From positions 186,001 through 250,000 of the forward strand of contig JAFLCX010000002.1 in the NCBI GenBank assembly GCA_017302635.1: DNA of 64,000 nt, read 5' to 3'. A program made the translations under genes and the position numbers. Origin of the DNA: Hyphomicrobiales bacterium (lineage in GTDB: Bacteria; Pseudomonadota; Alphaproteobacteria; Rhizobiales; Beijerinckiaceae). Shown piece by piece: positions 1-8,280 of the stretch. Each line of letters begins with the position of its first letter. The stretch's first letter is position 1. Below the pieces are notes generated by a model, which was not told the origin of the DNA, searched no databases, and saw only the letters and a list, made by a program, of their open reading frames with translations.

Positions 1-285
1 GATGCCGAAATCGAGCAGCGCCCAGGGCGCATGCTCGCGCGAAGAGCCACAGCCGAAATTGTCGCCCGCGATCAGGATTTCGCTCTTGGCGTAAGCGGGG
101 CGATTCAGCACGAAATCCGGGTTATCCGAACCATCCTCGTTGTAACGCTGCTCGAAGAACAGCGACTTGCCAAGGCCCGTGCGCTTGATGGTCTTGAGGA
201 ACTGCTTGGGGATGATCATGTCGGTATCGACATTGGCGATCCGGAGCGGCGCGGGCGTCGAGGTGAGGGTGGTGAAGGGCTGCAT
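1..285 (-). CDS. leuD: 3-isopropylmalate dehydratase small subunit LeuD (3' part outside window)
   Basis: Small subunit of isopropylmalate isomerase, which with LeuC converts 2- to 3-isopropylmalate in leucine synthesis in the cytoplasm. The visible 95 N-terminal residues run [20 protein letters not shown], then [12 protein letters not shown], and later [17 protein letters not shown], which are the hallmark LeuD substrate-loop and aconitase-swivel motifs. The ATG at 283-285 is preceded by GAGGA five bases upstream. The gene runs off the left edge; family members are about 200 residues, so about half is missing. It is the last visible gene of a minus-strand run that starts with leuC 2.9 kb away, with four small genes in between. 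Identity is secure. Confidence 0.95.
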   Translation of the reverse strand, partial: MQPFTTLTSTPAPLRIANVDTDMIIPKQFLKTIKRTGLGKSLFFEQRYNEDGSDNPDFVLNRPAYAKSEILIAGDNFGCGSSREHAPWALLDFGI

Positions 286-299
286 GGAATCCTCGGGGG

Positions 300-761
300 T
301 TACAGATAGGCGATACCGCGACCGGCCGCGATTGCGAGCAGCCACAGCATCAAGGAAAGGAAGGCGAGACAGCGCATGCCGCCGAGCCAGCCACGGTCAT
401 CCAGCCGGCCGAACAGCCAAAGGTTGAGACCGGAGAGGGCAATGGCCGCCATCTTGATCTGGAAAGAGGCGTTTTTGACCAGCACACCCGCCTCGGCAAT
501 GAACATGATCGCGCCGGAAACGAGCACGAAGAGAAAGGCGAGCATCGCCCATTTGCGCGTACTTTGCAGGGTCACCCGCGCCTCGCCGACGGATCTGCGC
601 AGGACGGCGACATCCATCGTGGAAACAAAGGCAAAGAATACCACCACCGCCAGCACATGGGTGATGTTGGCAAGCGGATAGGCCGTATGCGCATTGCGGA
701 TCGACAATCCCAAAGCGGAGTGCTCGATCGCAGCAAAAAGGGCAAAAATTGTCTCGGCCAT
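300..761 (-). CDS. DUF6644-like integral membrane protein
   Basis: A 153-residue hydrophobic protein with about four predicted membrane segments (around residues 5-20, 30-55, 75-95 and 105-150 from the chosen start). It begins [20 protein letters not shown] and contains a conserved-looking [12 protein letters not shown] stretch. Its size, the IEHS and YPL...HV pattern and its position directly after a DUF6152 gene fit the DUF6644 family; that assignment is from memory of the pairing. I chose the ATG at 759-761; an upstream in-frame ATG would overlap the DUF6152 gene by about 40 bases. Only 14 bases separate it from the DUF6152 gene and from leuD, so it is probably co-transcribed. The function is unknown; the pair might handle a metal or redox ligand, but nothing in the sequence proves it. 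Confidence 0.75.
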   Translation of the reverse strand: MAETIFALFAAIEHSALGLSIRNAHTAYPLANITHVLAVVVFFAFVSTMDVAVLRRSVGEARVTLQSTRKWAMLAFLFVLVSGAIMFIAEAGVLVKNASFQIKMAAIALSGLNLWLFGRLDDRGWLGGMRCLAFLSLMLWLLAIAAGRGIAYL

Positions 762-775
762 CGCAATGCTTCGGT

Positions 776-1138
776 TCAGCGTAACTGCACGCGTTTGCCG
801 CCGATCTCGATCCATTCCGCACGCATCTCGCTCGGATTGGCCCGGCTGGGGTAGCCATAAAGCGTCGCCGCTGCGGCGACCTTGACGAAGGCTTCATCCG
901 CGCCGCGATTGTTCATCCGGAACGGGGGTGCCAGCGTGCATTCCCAGGTTTTCCCACTCGAATCGAGATCGATCGAAACATGCGGATTCCCAAAACGCAC
1001 GGCCTTGATGGTGCCGTTGAGCGTCACCGGCCGGTCGGCTTCGTAGGAACCCCAGCCATGATGCGCCCGCGCCGGCGCGGCCAGCAGAGCGATGGGCGAG
1101 AGAAGCAAGAGACGACGCTGCCAAAAATGACACTGCAT
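776..1138 (-). CDS. DUF6152 family periplasmic protein
   Basis: A 120-residue exported protein. Residues 1-25 (MQCHFWQRRLLLLSPIALLA then APARA) form a clear Sec signal peptide ending in an ARA-H cleavage site. The mature protein starts AHHGWGSYEADRPVTLNGTI and continues with a small beta-rich domain (GNPHVSIDLDSSGKTWECTL) typical of DUF6152. The HHGW motif at the mature N-terminus could bind metal (inference). AAGGAAGGAG lies six bases before the ATG, an unusually strong ribosome binding site. It follows the zincin gene by 20 bases and precedes the DUF6644 gene by 14, within the leuC-leuD run. The biological role is unknown. Confidence 0.85.
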   Translation of the reverse strand: MQCHFWQRRLLLLSPIALLAAPARAHHGWGSYEADRPVTLNGTIKAVRFGNPHVSIDLDSSGKTWECTLAPPFRMNNRGADEAFVKVAAAATLYGYPSRANPSEMRAEWIEIGGKRVQLR

Positions 1139-1158
1139 TGGACGCTCCTTCCTTTTGT

Positions 1159-1590
1159 TCAGCCCGCTTTGGCTTCGATCTTTTCCATGTCGTCATCCGA
1201 AAGGCCGAAATGGTGGCCGATCTCATGGATGAGCACATGCCTGATGATGGTGCCGAGCATTTCCTCATGCTCGGTCCAGTAATCGAGAATGGGGCGGCGA
1301 TAGAGCCAGATCATGTTCGGCTCCTGCCCGGTATGCTGCACGGCGGCGGCGGTCGTGAGGCCCTGACCCTGAAACAGCCCGAGGATATCGAAGGGCGTTT
1401 CAAGCTCCATGGCCTCGATCACCTCTTCATCCGGGAATTCCTCGATGCGCACGACCACATGGCCGCAAAGCTTGCGGAATTCCTCAGGGAGCGCGGCATA
1501 GGCTGCCTCGGCCATCGCCTCGAAATCGGCGAGGCTCGGGGCCTGCATCGGGGCCCAGGAGGCCGAGGGGAAACGCTGTGTTGCACTCAT
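1159..1590 (-). CDS. Minimal zincin-like metallopeptidase family protein (PF06262 type)
   Basis: A 143-residue cytosolic protein of the short zincin family (formerly DUF1025). The zinc site is visible near the C-terminus as HVLIHEIGHHFGLSDDDM, an HExxHxxGxxD-type motif. The rest (PEEFRKLCGHVVVRIEEFPD, later WLYRRPILDYW) matches the compact fold of this family, which has no propeptide or signal. I prefer the ATG at 1588-1590, which has GGTGAG eight bases upstream, over the GTG three codons earlier. It sits ten bases downstream of the small membrane gene and 20 before DUF6152. The substrate is unknown; activity in this family is usually inferred only from the motif. Confidence 0.9.
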   Translation of the reverse strand: MSATQRFPSASWAPMQAPSLADFEAMAEAAYAALPEEFRKLCGHVVVRIEEFPDEEVIEAMELETPFDILGLFQGQGLTTAAAVQHTGQEPNMIWLYRRPILDYWTEHEEMLGTIIRHVLIHEIGHHFGLSDDDMEKIEAKAG

Positions 1591-1599
1591 GAGAAACAC

Positions 1600-1806
1600 T
1601 CACCACCATTTCAACTGGTGGCCGAAATACCATGCGAGGCCGATGAAGGCGAACACGGAAAAAAACCGGCCGATCCGCTTTGCCCAGATCTCCACCTTGT
1701 CGGCGGGGTCGGTATCCTTGGCCGCGAAATGATCCGCCGCCCGCGCGAGCGAGGAGGAGAAGACGCCGTCTCCCTCCTGCATTTTCGGGGGGCGGTTTTC
1801 GCTCAT
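1600..1806 (-). CDS. Small single-span membrane protein, unknown
   Basis: A 68-residue protein with a polar N-terminal half (MSENRPPKMQEGDGVFSSSL) and one C-terminal membrane segment (about residues 46-66, FFSVFAFIGLAWYFGHQLKW). It starts four bases after the leuC stop, and a GGTGAGAGG purine stretch abuts the ATG, so translation is likely coupled to leuC. It resembles no named family I recognise. The N-terminus contains no signal-peptide hydrophobic core, so the tail anchor probably leaves the N-terminal half in the cytoplasm. Coding status rests on operon position and a sensible codon pattern. Confidence 0.7.
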   Translation of the reverse strand: MSENRPPKMQEGDGVFSSSLARAADHFAAKDTDPADKVEIWAKRIGRFFSVFAFIGLAWYFGHQLKWW

Positions 1807-1810
1807 CCTC

Positions 1811-3223
1811 TCACCCCATATTCCGGATATCGACGAAACGGCCCGCGATCGCCGCCGCCGCCGCCATGGCGGGCGAGACGAGATGCGTGCGGCCCTTGAA
1901 GCCCTGACGGCCCTCGAAATTGCGGTTCGAGGTCGAGGCCGCGCGTTGGCCGGGCTTGAGCTGGTCCGGGTTCATGCCGAGGCACATCGAGCAGCCCGGC
2001 TCACGCCACTGGAAACCGGCCTTGAGGAAAATCTCGTGCAGACCCTCGGCTTCCGCCTGTTCCTTCACGAGGCCCGAGCCCGGCACGATCATTGCGTAAT
2101 CGAGGCGATCCGAGATTTTCTTGCCCTCAACGACCTTCGCCACGGCGCGCATATCCTCGATGCGGCCATTGGTGCAGGAGCCGATCCAGACCACATCCAG
2201 CTCGATATCGGTGATTTTCGTGCCCGGCTTGAGGCCCATATAGGCGAGCGCACGCTCTTTCGACTGGCGCTTCACCTCATCGGCGATGCTGGCCGGGTCC
2301 GGCACGGCACCCGCGACCGAGATCACGTCTTCGGGTGAGGTGCCCCAGCTGACGATGGGCGGCAGGTTGTTCGCGTCGAGCGTCACCACGCGATCGAAAT
2401 GCGCGCCGGGATCGGTCTTGAGCGTGCGCCAGTAGGCAATCGCCTGATCCCACGCCGCGCCTTTTGGTGCTTTCGGGCGGCCTTCGAGATAGGCAAAGGT
2501 CTTCTCGTCCGGCGCGATGAGGCCGGCGCGCGCGCCACCCTCGATCGTCATGTTGCACACGGTCATGCGGCCTTCCATCGAGAGTGCCTCGATTGCAGGG
2601 CCCGCGAACTCGATCACCGAGCCGGTGCCACCAGCGGTACCGATCTCACCGATGATCGCGAGCACGATATCCTTTGCTGTGACACCCTTCCCGAGCGCGC
2701 CGTTCACCTGAACGAGCATGTTCTTGGCTTTTTTCTGGATCAGCGTCTGCGTCGCGAGCACATGCTCGACTTCCGAGGTGCCAATACCGTGCGCGAGCGC
2801 GCCGAACGCGCCATGAGTGGAGGTGTGGCTGTCTCCGCACACAATCGTTGTGCCGGGCAGGGTGAAGCCCTGTTCAGGGCCGATGACGTGGACAATGCCC
2901 TGGCGCTTGTCCCGCTCGGAGAAATACTCGACGCCGAAATCCTTCGCATTCTGCGCAAGCGTCTCGACCTGGATGCGGCTTTCCTCTTCCTCGATGCCCT
3001 TCGAGCGATCGGAAGTGGGGACGTTGTGATCAACGACCGCGAGTGTTTTCGAGGGCGCGCGGACCGTGCGGCCCGTCATGCGCAGGCCTTCGAACGCTTG
3101 CGGCGAGGTGACCTCGTGCACGAGATGGCGGTCGATATAGAGCAGGCAGGTGCCATCGGGCTGGCGATCCACCACGTGGTCGTCGAAAATCTTGTCATAA
3201 AGGGTTTTCGGCGCGCTACTCAT
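1811..3223 (-). CDS. leuC: 3-isopropylmalate dehydratase large subunit LeuC
   Basis: A 470-residue aconitase-family subunit that carries the 4Fe-4S cluster of isopropylmalate isomerase (leucine pathway). Cluster ligands are visible as Cys350 in IGSCTNGR and Cys411/Cys414 in [11 protein letters not shown]. Other signatures are [22 protein letters not shown] (residues 130-151, with the active-site His) and [12 protein letters not shown] (431-442). The length is normal for bacterial LeuC. The ATG has GAGGA four bases upstream. The gene is the first of a closely spaced minus-strand run; leuD, its obligate partner, lies four genes downstream instead of immediately adjacent. Identity is secure. Confidence 0.97.
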   Translation of the reverse strand: MSSAPKTLYDKIFDDHVVDRQPDGTCLLYIDRHLVHEVTSPQAFEGLRMTGRTVRAPSKTLAVVDHNVPTSDRSKGIEEEESRIQVETLAQNAKDFGVEYFSERDKRQGIVHVIGPEQGFTLPGTTIVCGDSHTSTHGAFGALAHGIGTSEVEHVLATQTLIQKKAKNMLVQVNGALGKGVTAKDIVLAIIGEIGTAGGTGSVIEFAGPAIEALSMEGRMTVCNMTIEGGARAGLIAPDEKTFAYLEGRPKAPKGAAWDQAIAYWRTLKTDPGAHFDRVVTLDANNLPPIVSWGTSPEDVISVAGAVPDPASIADEVKRQSKERALAYMGLKPGTKITDIELDVVWIGSCTNGRIEDMRAVAKVVEGKKISDRLDYAMIVPGSGLVKEQAEAEGLHEIFLKAGFQWREPGCSMCLGMNPDQLKPGQRAASTSNRNFEGRQGFKGRTHLVSPAMAAAAAIAGRFVDIRNMG

Positions 3224-3492
3224 GTCGTCCTCGTCTCTCGATCAGCTTGAAGCAGGCGGCGCTCCCGCGACATTTTATGACACGAAGAGAGCCTTTCGCG
3301 ATGCCAATAGCGAAATCCTCGTTGGTATACCAGTCTCTTTTTGGTCGCGGGGGCATGAAATTTGCGCATTGATGCGGCCCCTGTTGCGCTGCGACGGAAG
3401 GGTGTATAAGCCGCGCCGCTTCCGGTGTTCACGCTGGCGGGGGAAGCCAGTCGCGAGCGGTAGCCGGAACGGGGCACGAGTGGAGCCAATTC
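3224..3492. other. Divergent intergenic region leuC / kup
   Basis: About 270 bases between the divergent leuC and kup starts. It must hold both promoters. AT-rich blocks lie around 3265-3330 and a lower-AT segment follows towards kup. I see no convincing terminator, riboswitch or small coding sequence. GGAG seven bases before the kup ATG is its ribosome binding site. Confidence 0.5.
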
Positions 3493-5439
3493 ATGGGACA
3501 ACCCGTTGCAGCGGAACAGGGCGGCCGAAATGGCGAGCCCGAAGGCCATGAGCCGCATGCTGCCGGGGGTGGGCTGAAGCGCAACCTCGTGCTGGGCATC
3601 GGTTCGGTCGGCGTTGTTTATGGTGACATCGGCACGAGTCCGCTCTACGCGCTGAAGGAATCGCTCCACCACGCCTCCCACGACGGGCTGACCCGCGCCG
3701 AGGTGATCGGCGTCGTCTCGCTCCTGATCTGGGCTGTTGTTGTGGTGGTGACGCTGAAATACGTCGTCTTCATCATGCGGGCCGACAACAAGGGCGAGGG
3801 CGGAACTCTCTCGCTGATGGCGCTGGCACAGAAGGCCGCAGGGCGGCGCTCGCTCCCGATTTTCCTGTTCGGCGTCATGGGCGCGGCGCTGTTTTACGGT
3901 GACAGCATCATTACGCCGGCCATTTCGGTTCTTTCGGCGGCGGAAGGCCTGAAACTCGTGACGCCGGTGTTCCAGAACCAGTGGAACGTGATCATGCTGG
4001 CCATCGGCATCCTGCTGGCCCTGTTCTGGGTTCAGAAGCGCGGTACGGCGAGCGTGGCCAAGTTCTTCGGGCCGATCATGGTGGTGTGGTTTCTGGTGCT
4101 CGCCATTCTGGGTATCATGCACATCGAGGATGACCTCGGTATTCTGGCGGCCTTCAACCCCTATCATGCAGCCTTGTTTGTGGCTGATCATGGTGTGATC
4201 GGGCTCATTGTGCTGGGGTCGGTGTTCCTGGCCGTGACCGGTGCCGAGGCGCTTTATGCCGATATGGGCCATTTCGGGCGCTTTCCCATTCGCGCAGCCT
4301 GGCTGTTGTTTGTCTTTCCGGCCCTGACCCTCAACTATCTCGGGCAGGGCGCCTTCGTGCTGAAGAACCTCAATGATCCGAAGATGATCTCGGATCCGTT
4401 CTTCCTGCTGGCTCCAGAATGGGCGTTGCTGCCTTTGGTGATCCTGACCGGTGTTGCGACGGTGATCGCGAGCCAAGCCGTGATCACCGGAGCCTTCTCT
4501 CTCACGCAGCAGGCGGTGCAATTGGGGCTTTTGCCGCGCATCGAGATCAAGCACACATCCGAGACGCAACTCGGGCAAATCTACATTGCGCCGGTCAACC
4601 GCCTTCTTGCCATTGGGGTGGTGCTGCTGGTGCTGACCTTCAAGACATCGTCTTCGCTGGCTTCGGCCTATGGCATTGCTGTCACCGGTGCCATGCTGGC
4701 GGATACGGCCCTGTTTTTCATCGTGGCGAGCAAGGTCTGGAAATGGCCAACCTGGCAGGTTGTGGGGCTCGGCGTGCCATTCCTGATGGTCGATCTCGTG
4801 TTTTTCGGAGCGAACGCACTGAAAATCCCCGAGGGCGCCTATCTGCCCTTGCTATTCGGCGCCCTGCTCATCGTGCTGATGTGGACCTGGGTGCGGGGCA
4901 CCCGAATTGTCTACGACAAGACACGCCGGGATTCCGTGCCGCTCGTGGATCTTATCAAGATGCTGGAGAAATCGAAGCCCGTGCGTGTGGCCGGCACGGC
5001 CGTGTTTCTCACCAGCGACCCCGAAGCCGCGCCGGGTGCGCTTCTTCACAATCTCAAGCACAATAAGGTGCTTCACAAGCGCAACATCGTCCTGACCATC
5101 AAGACCGCTGACAGCCCCCGCGTGCCGGATTTGGAGCGGCTCGAGATTCAGGAACTGAGCGAGGATGTGAAGCTCATCATCGTGCGGGTTGGCTATATGG
5201 AAACGCCGCGTGTGCCGCATTTCCTGGCTCTCGCGCGTCGGCGCGGGCTCGACTTCGATATCATGCAGACATCGTTCTTCCTTTCGAAGCGCTCGATCAA
5301 GCCGGCGGCCTCCTCGGGCATGCCGCTCTGGCAGGACAACGTGTTCATTTTCCTCTCGCGCATGGCAGCGAACGCAACGGACTTTTTCCACATCCCTTCG
5401 GGTCGTGTGGTTGAGATGGGTGCGCAGGTCACGGTCTGA
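3493..5439 (+). CDS. kup: KUP family low-affinity potassium uptake protein
   Basis: A 648-residue potassium/proton symporter of the KUP/HAK/KT family in the inner membrane. The family signature VYGDIGTSPLYALKE is at residues 42-56, followed by about twelve membrane segments up to about residue 455 (for example FFGPIMVVWFLVLAILGIMH and PALTLNYLGQGAFVL). A cytosolic C-terminal domain follows (about 480-648, ending HIPSGRVVEMGAQVTV). The length matches bacterial Kup. Its stop codon is immediately adjacent to the stop of the convergent LysR gene, with no intergenic base. No regulatory element is recognisable upstream. Some rhizobia carry several kup copies, so paralogues elsewhere are likely. Confidence 0.95.
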   Translation: MGQPVAAEQGGRNGEPEGHEPHAAGGGLKRNLVLGIGSVGVVYGDIGTSPLYALKESLHHASHDGLTRAEVIGVVSLLIWAVVVVVTLKYVVFIMRADNKGEGGTLSLMALAQKAAGRRSLPIFLFGVMGAALFYGDSIITPAISVLSAAEGLKLVTPVFQNQWNVIMLAIGILLALFWVQKRGTASVAKFFGPIMVVWFLVLAILGIMHIEDDLGILAAFNPYHAALFVADHGVIGLIVLGSVFLAVTGAEALYADMGHFGRFPIRAAWLLFVFPALTLNYLGQGAFVLKNLNDPKMISDPFFLLAPEWALLPLVILTGVATVIASQAVITGAFSLTQQAVQLGLLPRIEIKHTSETQLGQIYIAPVNRLLAIGVVLLVLTFKTSSSLASAYGIAVTGAMLADTALFFIVASKVWKWPTWQVVGLGVPFLMVDLVFFGANALKIPEGAYLPLLFGALLIVLMWTWVRGTRIVYDKTRRDSVPLVDLIKMLEKSKPVRVAGTAVFLTSDPEAAPGALLHNLKHNKVLHKRNIVLTIKTADSPRVPDLERLEIQELSEDVKLIIVRVGYMETPRVPHFLALARRRGLDFDIMQTSFFLSKRSIKPAASSGMPLWQDNVFIFLSRMAANATDFFHIPSGRVVEMGAQVTV

Positions 5440-6396
5440 TCAGCTGAGCCGCAGCGCCTGCGTGAAGCCGTCTTCCTGCTGGTTTGCCCGCACGAAATCG
5501 ATGAAGCGCCGCGCCACCGGCGTGGGCGGCGTCATCGCCGGCAGGACGAACGAGGTTTCGTAGGGCACCGCTGGCTTGAAGGGCCGGAACGCGACATCGT
5601 CATCCCCGCGAAACGCACAGGGAAACGGGTTCGCGATGGTGACGCCCGCCCCGGCACGCACGAAATCGTAAGCCGCTGCTGCTGTCGAAACCTCGATCAG
5701 GATATGCGGGGTCACGTTCGCACCCATGAAGAGGCGATCGAGCATGATGCGCGAAGGGAAACGGCGCGACAGTGCAATCAGGGGCTGATTGTGGAAATCC
5801 GTGGCAGAAAAACTCTCCTTCGAGCAGAGAGGCGACGCTTTTGGCAGGATGACATGCGCCTCTGCCAAGCGGAACGGGATGAAGCGCACGCCGGCATGGT
5901 TGGGGCCGCTATCGATCAACCCGAGGTCCATGTCGCCATCCGCCACCTTGGTGATGACATCGACACCTGAGCCGATTTCAAGCTGGATGCGCGTCTCGGG
6001 TTCCTCAACCGAAAACCGCGCCAGCAGTCGGTTGAGAAAATGATGGGCGATGGTGGGCGGGCAGACCAATCGCAGATGTGCCTGCCGATCCACCGGACGC
6101 CAGCGCACACGTTCAAGGCGATCCAGTGTCTGGAAAATGGGCTCGGCTTCTTGATGCAGAGCCAGAGCCTCGGCTGTGGCGAGCAGCCTTCCGCTCTCGC
6201 GCCGGAAGAGCGTGAGACCCGTGCGATGTTCGAGTTGCGCGATGGCGCGCGAGACCGCCGGCTGTGAGATGCTGAGTTTCGCCGCTGCCGCCGTCGTCTT
6301 CCCGAGCGAGATCAGGGCGCGCAGGATTTCAAGCTCGCGCAGCGAAGGCCGGCGGGATTCGGGTTGGTCATCATCGTGAAGTTGCGTGTTCGGCAT
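5440..6396 (-). CDS. LysR family transcriptional regulator
   Basis: A 318-residue LysR-type regulator. The N-terminal winged helix-turn-helix (about residues 20-80) reads LRELEILRALISLGKTTAAA followed by AKLSISQPAVSRAIAQLEHR, and the periplasmic-binding-like effector domain follows (about 100-300). The ATG at 6394-6396 is preferred to a GTG six codons upstream; neither has a strong ribosome binding site. It is divergent from the peptide ABC operon that starts at 6590, the classic arrangement for a LysR regulator acting on a neighbouring operon, so the ABC transporter is its probable target. The effector is unknown. Its 3' end abuts kup tail-to-tail. Confidence 0.9.
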   Translation of the reverse strand: MPNTQLHDDDQPESRRPSLRELEILRALISLGKTTAAAAKLSISQPAVSRAIAQLEHRTGLTLFRRESGRLLATAEALALHQEAEPIFQTLDRLERVRWRPVDRQAHLRLVCPPTIAHHFLNRLLARFSVEEPETRIQLEIGSGVDVITKVADGDMDLGLIDSGPNHAGVRFIPFRLAEAHVILPKASPLCSKESFSATDFHNQPLIALSRRFPSRIMLDRLFMGANVTPHILIEVSTAAAAYDFVRAGAGVTIANPFPCAFRGDDDVAFRPFKPAVPYETSFVLPAMTPPTPVARRFIDFVRANQQEDGFTQALRLS

Positions 6397-6428
6397 AGAG
6401 GGAATGCTTTTCACTTATATGATTTCGT

Positions 6429-6460
6429 GTGACAATAACATGAGAGAATAATAATGTCAC
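6429..6460. promoter_or_regulatory. Candidate LysR operator in divergent promoter region
   Basis: An inverted repeat GTGACA (6429-6434) and TGTCAC (6455-6460) with a 20-base AT-rich centre, in the gap between the divergent LysR gene and the ABC operon. The surrounding AT-richness (TTATATGATTTCG, AATAATAATG) contrasts with the flanking genes. Size and symmetry are compatible with a LysR recognition plus activation site. This is seen in the sequence; its function is inferred. Confidence 0.45.
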
Positions 6461-6589
6461 CCGGCATGCTGCTAGGGTCGAGCATCGAAAAACCGGCATG
6501 GGAGTGCTGGATTTTTTCTCAGGGTCAGTCAGAGTGTCGTTCTGATCCTGAAGCCCCCCAGAGCGGCAGGGATAAACAGGGAGAGTACA

Positions 6590-8185
6590 ATGACTTTGAC
6601 AAGACGCAGTCTCGCATTGACCGCGGCCCTTCTCGCTGGCGGCCTTGGCCTGCCGGCGGTTTCGGCCGTGGCGCAGGAATTGAAGATCGGCCTTTCGTCG
6701 GAACCGAGTTCCGCCGACCCGCATTTCCACAACCTGACGCCGAACAACGCCGTCGCCCGGCATGTGTTCGAACCGCTGATTTTCATGGATGAGTTCCAGC
6801 GCCTTGGCTTCGGCCTCGCGCAGAGCTGGAAGGTGCTGGATGACCTCACCTGGGAATTCAAGCTCAAGGCGAACGTGAAGTTCCACGACGGATCGCCCTT
6901 CACCGCGGATGACGTGATCTTCACGATGAACCGCGTGCCGAATGTGCCTCAATCTCCGGCACCCAAGACATCCTATGTGCGCGGGAAGACCTTCGAGAAA
7001 GTGGATGACCTCACGATCCGTGTCAAAACGGCGAAGCCCGAGCCCTTGATGCTCAACCATCTGGCGCAGATCGAGATCATGTCCGCCAAGGCTGCGGCCA
7101 ACGTGACAACGCAGGATCTCAATGCCGGCAAGGGCACTGTTGGCACCGGCCCCTACCAGTTTGTCGAATTCGTGCCGGGTGACCGCTATGTCGTGAAGGC
7201 GAACGCCGAGCATTGGGGCGGCAAGCCGCGCTGGGAGCGCGTGACCTTCCGCTTCCTGAAATCTGACCCCACCCGCGTGGCTGCCCTCCTTTCGGGCGAC
7301 GTCGATATCATCGAGAATGTGCCGACGGCGGACGCCGCCCGTCTTTCTAAAGATGCCCGTGTGACCGTTTCTAGCGCGCTCTCGAACCGCATCATCTACC
7401 TGCACATGGATCGCCATCGGGAGGATAGCCCGTTCATCAAGGCGAAAGATGGTTCGGCCATCAAGAACCCGCTGAACGATCTGCGTGTGCGCAAGGCTTT
7501 GTCGATGGCACTCAATCGGCAGGCGATTGTCGAGCGCATTATGGAGAATGAAGCGGTCTCGACCGGTCAGTTGCTCCCGGATACCTATGCCGGCACCAGC
7601 AAGAAGATCAAAATCCCGGCCTATGACGTTGATGGTGCACGCAAGCTGCTCACCGAGGCTGGTTTGCTCCCGGCCGGTTTCAAGTTGACCATTCATGGTC
7701 CGAATGGCCGCTACACCAACGACACCAAGATCATCGAAGCCGTGGCACAGATGTTCACGCGCATTGGCATTGAGACGACGGTCGAAACGCTGCCGCCGGC
7801 TGTGTTCTTCACCCGCGCCTCGACCGGTGGGCCGAACCGCACGCCGGAATTCTCGATGATCCTTGCCGGATGGTCGGCGGGCACCGGCGAGCCTTCGGAT
7901 ACGCTCAAGGCGCTGCTCGGCACGTTCAATCCGCAGGCGGGCACGGGCGCGGCCAATCGCGGCCGCTTCTCCAACGCCAAAATGGATGAACTGCTCGCCA
8001 AGGCCCTCGCCACCGTGAACGATCAGCAGCGCAACGCGCTTCTGGCCGAAGCGACGGAAGTGGCGATGGAGGATGTCGGCATCATCCCGATCTTCTTCCC
8101 GAAGAACACCTGGGCGGCCAAAAAGGGTCTGAAGGTTACCGCGCGCACCGACGAGTACACGCTCGCCATGTCGGTGGCCCGTTAA
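6590..8185 (+). CDS. ABC transporter substrate-binding protein, family 5 (peptide/nickel type)
   Basis: A 531-residue periplasmic solute-binding protein (SBP_bac_5). Residues 1-28 form a signal peptide with a twin-arginine-like start (MTLTRRSLALTAALLAGGLG) and cleavage after AVAQ. The family pattern is clear: SSADPHFHNLTPNNAVARHV at 41-60, then WKVLDDLTWEFKLKANVKFH and DGSPFTADDVIFTMNRV. The ligand could be di/oligopeptides, glutathione or another small molecule; sequence alone does not decide. It heads an operon with two permeases and two ATPases. A strong hairpin 36 bases after its stop probably allows higher expression of this gene than of the permeases. Confidence 0.93.
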   Translation: MTLTRRSLALTAALLAGGLGLPAVSAVAQELKIGLSSEPSSADPHFHNLTPNNAVARHVFEPLIFMDEFQRLGFGLAQSWKVLDDLTWEFKLKANVKFHDGSPFTADDVIFTMNRVPNVPQSPAPKTSYVRGKTFEKVDDLTIRVKTAKPEPLMLNHLAQIEIMSAKAAANVTTQDLNAGKGTVGTGPYQFVEFVPGDRYVVKANAEHWGGKPRWERVTFRFLKSDPTRVAALLSGDVDIIENVPTADAARLSKDARVTVSSALSNRIIYLHMDRHREDSPFIKAKDGSAIKNPLNDLRVRKALSMALNRQAIVERIMENEAVSTGQLLPDTYAGTSKKIKIPAYDVDGARKLLTEAGLLPAGFKLTIHGPNGRYTNDTKIIEAVAQMFTRIGIETTVETLPPAVFFTRASTGGPNRTPEFSMILAGWSAGTGEPSDTLKALLGTFNPQAGTGAANRGRFSNAKMDELLAKALATVNDQQRNALLAEATEVAMEDVGIIPIFFPKNTWAAKKGLKVTARTDEYTLAMSVAR

Positions 8186-8220
8186 GCGGCCCGGCCGTTC
8201 TCGGCCTCGTTCTCCCTGGC

Positions 8221-8243
8221 GGCGGATGGTGATGCCATCCGCC
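8221..8243 (+). promoter_or_regulatory. Intercistronic hairpin between binding-protein and permease genes
   Basis: A perfect 9-bp stem, GGCGGATGG (8221-8229) and CCATCCGCC (8235-8243), with loop TGATG. No U-run follows at once (GCACCTTTCT), so it is more likely an mRNA-stabilising or partial attenuation element than a full terminator. It is placed exactly where binding-protein genes of ABC operons often carry such structures. Confidence 0.65.
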
Positions 8244-8280
8244 GCACCTTTCTCGCCCGATGAGTCGGGAGGCGGTTTTC

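Noticed and set aside
3220-4578. Long open frame antisense to leader and kup
   Set aside because: It overlaps kup, whose KUP signature and full length are unmistakable. The antisense product is Arg/His/Gln-rich with no fold, as expected of a mirror frame in GC-rich DNA.
6371-7696. Long open frame antisense to the binding-protein gene
   Set aside because: It covers a clear SBP_bac_5 gene and part of the LysR promoter. Composition is that of a GC-rich shadow and there is no ribosome site or motif.
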